Source: Dromaius novaehollandiae
Taxonomy: Eukaryota > Chordata > Aves > Casuariiformes > Dromaiidae
Reading direction: 5' to 3'
Length of the DNA stretch: 64,000 nt
NCBI RefSeq assembly: GCF_036370855.1
Contig: NC_088117.1
Coordinates: 6,200,001-6,264,000 of the forward strand
The notes under the pieces are model-generated. The model made no database searches. It was not told where the DNA came from and saw only the letters and a program-made list of their open reading frames with translations. A program made the position numbers and the translations under genes. Below, in pieces: positions 62,593 through 64,000 of this stretch. Position 1 is the stretch's first letter. Each line of letters begins with the position of its first letter.

Positions 62593-63864
62593 ATGATGTG
62601 AGTCCCAAAGAAAATGAGAGTGTGCTAAGTTCTTTCTAACAATATCCGTTGCTTTAATAGAAGATATTATCACTGCTTGTGAGTCCCATCACATGTTAGA
62701 CCTCGAGTCAGATGTGTTTACAACCCTGCACTTTGAAAAGGTGGAGGAGGGGCACTGTTCATTTGGGTTATTTGTGCTTTTTTTTTCCTAGCACAGTTAT
62801 TACAAGGAAAAAAAGCCATTTACTCAGGATCAAGTTCAGATAGGTCCTGGATCAGAAGACTAAGCTTATATCCTGATATTTGGGAAGATTCATATCTAGG
62901 TCTGTATTTATTAGCGCAAATGAAACAAAACATATAAAAAGGTGAACAAACAAAAACAAACCAAACTGAAGCCAGAGCCCTGGATCCGCTCCTGAATTTG
63001 GAATGAGTTCAGACCTAGGTACAAACTTCTAATCCACTTTCTCATTCCTCCTAATTGTGATTTCGGTTGGACGTGTATCTAACATATGCCAATTATTTGC
63101 TTTTTTATAAACACAGCCCTTGCCCAAAGGTAAACAAGACAGAATAAACACAAGGCGAAGGGTGGCTCTGCATTACAATTTCTCTGACAGCAGAGACCGC
63201 TTAAGAGGATGCAGCCTTTCTCCAGCCGATCGGTCCTTTCCCCATGCTGCAGGTTGCTCCCCCCTCAGATATATCAGTGCAACTGTATGTAAGGGCTCAG
63301 GTAGATCAGTTTTATAGGATGTAGTTTTAAATGTGGCCCAGTGTCAGTACAGTCCTCAGGCAATTGCCTCGGTATACCTGGCGCAGTAAATTGAGTTGCA
63401 GTGTGGGAAGGAGCAGCCAGGGTGGGAAACCTTTTTTTAAAAAATTGGTTTTGCCCCTGAGAAATTACAGTGTGGTAGTGTGCGCTGAGCTGGTACGGCG
63501 TTCGTCTGCGCTCAGGCAGCCCTGGCGATGGGTTTTTCAGCCCTGGAGGAGACGGGTGGGGTGTGGAGCCCTTGGGGAGATGGGAAAGGTTGCTGGAAGA
63601 GTGGGAGGTCACAGGGAAACCCTGGCAGAAGGTTTTAAGGAGGAAAGGGGAGGCTTTAGGAAGAAACAAGGGATTGCCCAGTACTGCCAGGTAAAAATAG
63701 AGCTGGGTTAAGGGCACAGGTCCCTTTTTGCATGTAATGCTCTATTTTATCGGCGTGCTGCTGGATCTCAGAGATGGGGCCAACCTGCAGCTCTTCTGCA
63801 AAGCTGGAGATGCAGTTGCGGGGGAAGTCCAGAGAGCACAGTCACAACCCAAAGGAGGAGCTGA

Positions 63865-63894
63865 GGGGGTGTGTGTGGGTGGGTGTGTGTGTGG
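63865..63894. repeat. (GT)n/(GGGT)n microsatellite
   Basis: GTGTGTGTGGGTGGGTGTGTGTGTGGG-type sequence. Simple repeat with modest G-quadruplex potential. Confidence 0.85.
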
Positions 63895-64000
63895 GCAAGC
63901 AATGGTACAGGAGGAATGGCTCCTCTTTGCAGGGAGGGACAAGCTCTCTGTGCTCCTGCAGCATCTAGGAGTCTCAGAAGGAGCGGGCAGGTCCCCGGGC

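Larger units (their letters stand above)
61018..64000. other. Non-coding sequence, GC rising toward the right edge
   Basis: A CpG cluster lies at about 62,534-62,592, an AAAC tract at about 62,124-62,138 and a GT/GGGT microsatellite at 63,865-63,894. GC content increases from about 63,470 to the right edge, but no complete promoter or exon is evident before the window ends. Frames on both strands at 63,274-63,717 overlap and have no recognisable domain. Confidence 0.55.

Noticed and set aside
63274..63717. 147-codon open frame, minus strand, overlapping a 126-codon frame on the plus strand
   Set aside because: Explained by GC-rich composition with few stop codons. No recognisable family, and overlapping frames argue for chance.
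1..64000. CRISPR array, prokaryotic operon, endogenous retrovirus or rRNA
   Set aside because: No regular repeat-spacer pattern, no LTR pairs with primer binding site, no gag/pol/env-like frames, and no rRNA-like conserved words were seen.

Overview
This 64 kb window reads as nuclear DNA of a vertebrate, most likely a sauropsid and most plausibly a bird. A crocodilian or turtle cannot be excluded. The evidence is AT-leaning bulk sequence with strong CpG depletion, one sharp CpG island, decayed LINEs of the CR1/L3 superfamily, traces of MIR-type SINE, simple-sequence tracts and a low overall repeat load. Nothing looks bacterial: there are no operons, no ribosome binding sites, and no open reading frame longer than about 150 codons. 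The species and chromosomal locus cannot be named from the sequence alone.

Layout. Positions 1-17,500 are non-coding and contain a decayed CR1-like LINE (about 2,960-4,440, + strand), a CR1 3' fragment on the - strand (8,380-8,640) and a degenerate 26-35 bp tandem array (13,279-13,450). Positions 17,500-18,780 are the one place with clear gene-start character. It has a CpG-rich shoulder, a G-quadruplex-prone purine tract, an octamer abutting a perfect TATAAA (18,194-18,207), and a dense CpG island (about 18,400-18,765) with GC boxes and YY1-like motifs. It also has a Kozak-good ATG at 18,658 whose frame stays open into a strong splice donor at 18,762/18,763. This is the best candidate for a promoter plus first coding exon, reading rightward; the gene is not recognised. 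Positions 18,780-64,000 then look like a long intron or intergenic desert. They contain an L3/CR1 remnant (about 28,060-29,260), a perfect 21-bp-arm hairpin (27,713-27,760), paired polypyrimidine and polypurine tracts (35.5 and 36.4 kb), T-rich and 63-bp minisatellites (39.2 and 60.4 kb), a MIR (about 49,120-49,250) and several small isolated CpG clusters.

I found no convincing complete protein-coding gene, tRNA, rRNA, known microRNA, endogenous retrovirus or CRISPR array. Most of the interest lies in the promoter/exon-1 candidate and in structural DNA oddities. No new multi-gene system is visible.
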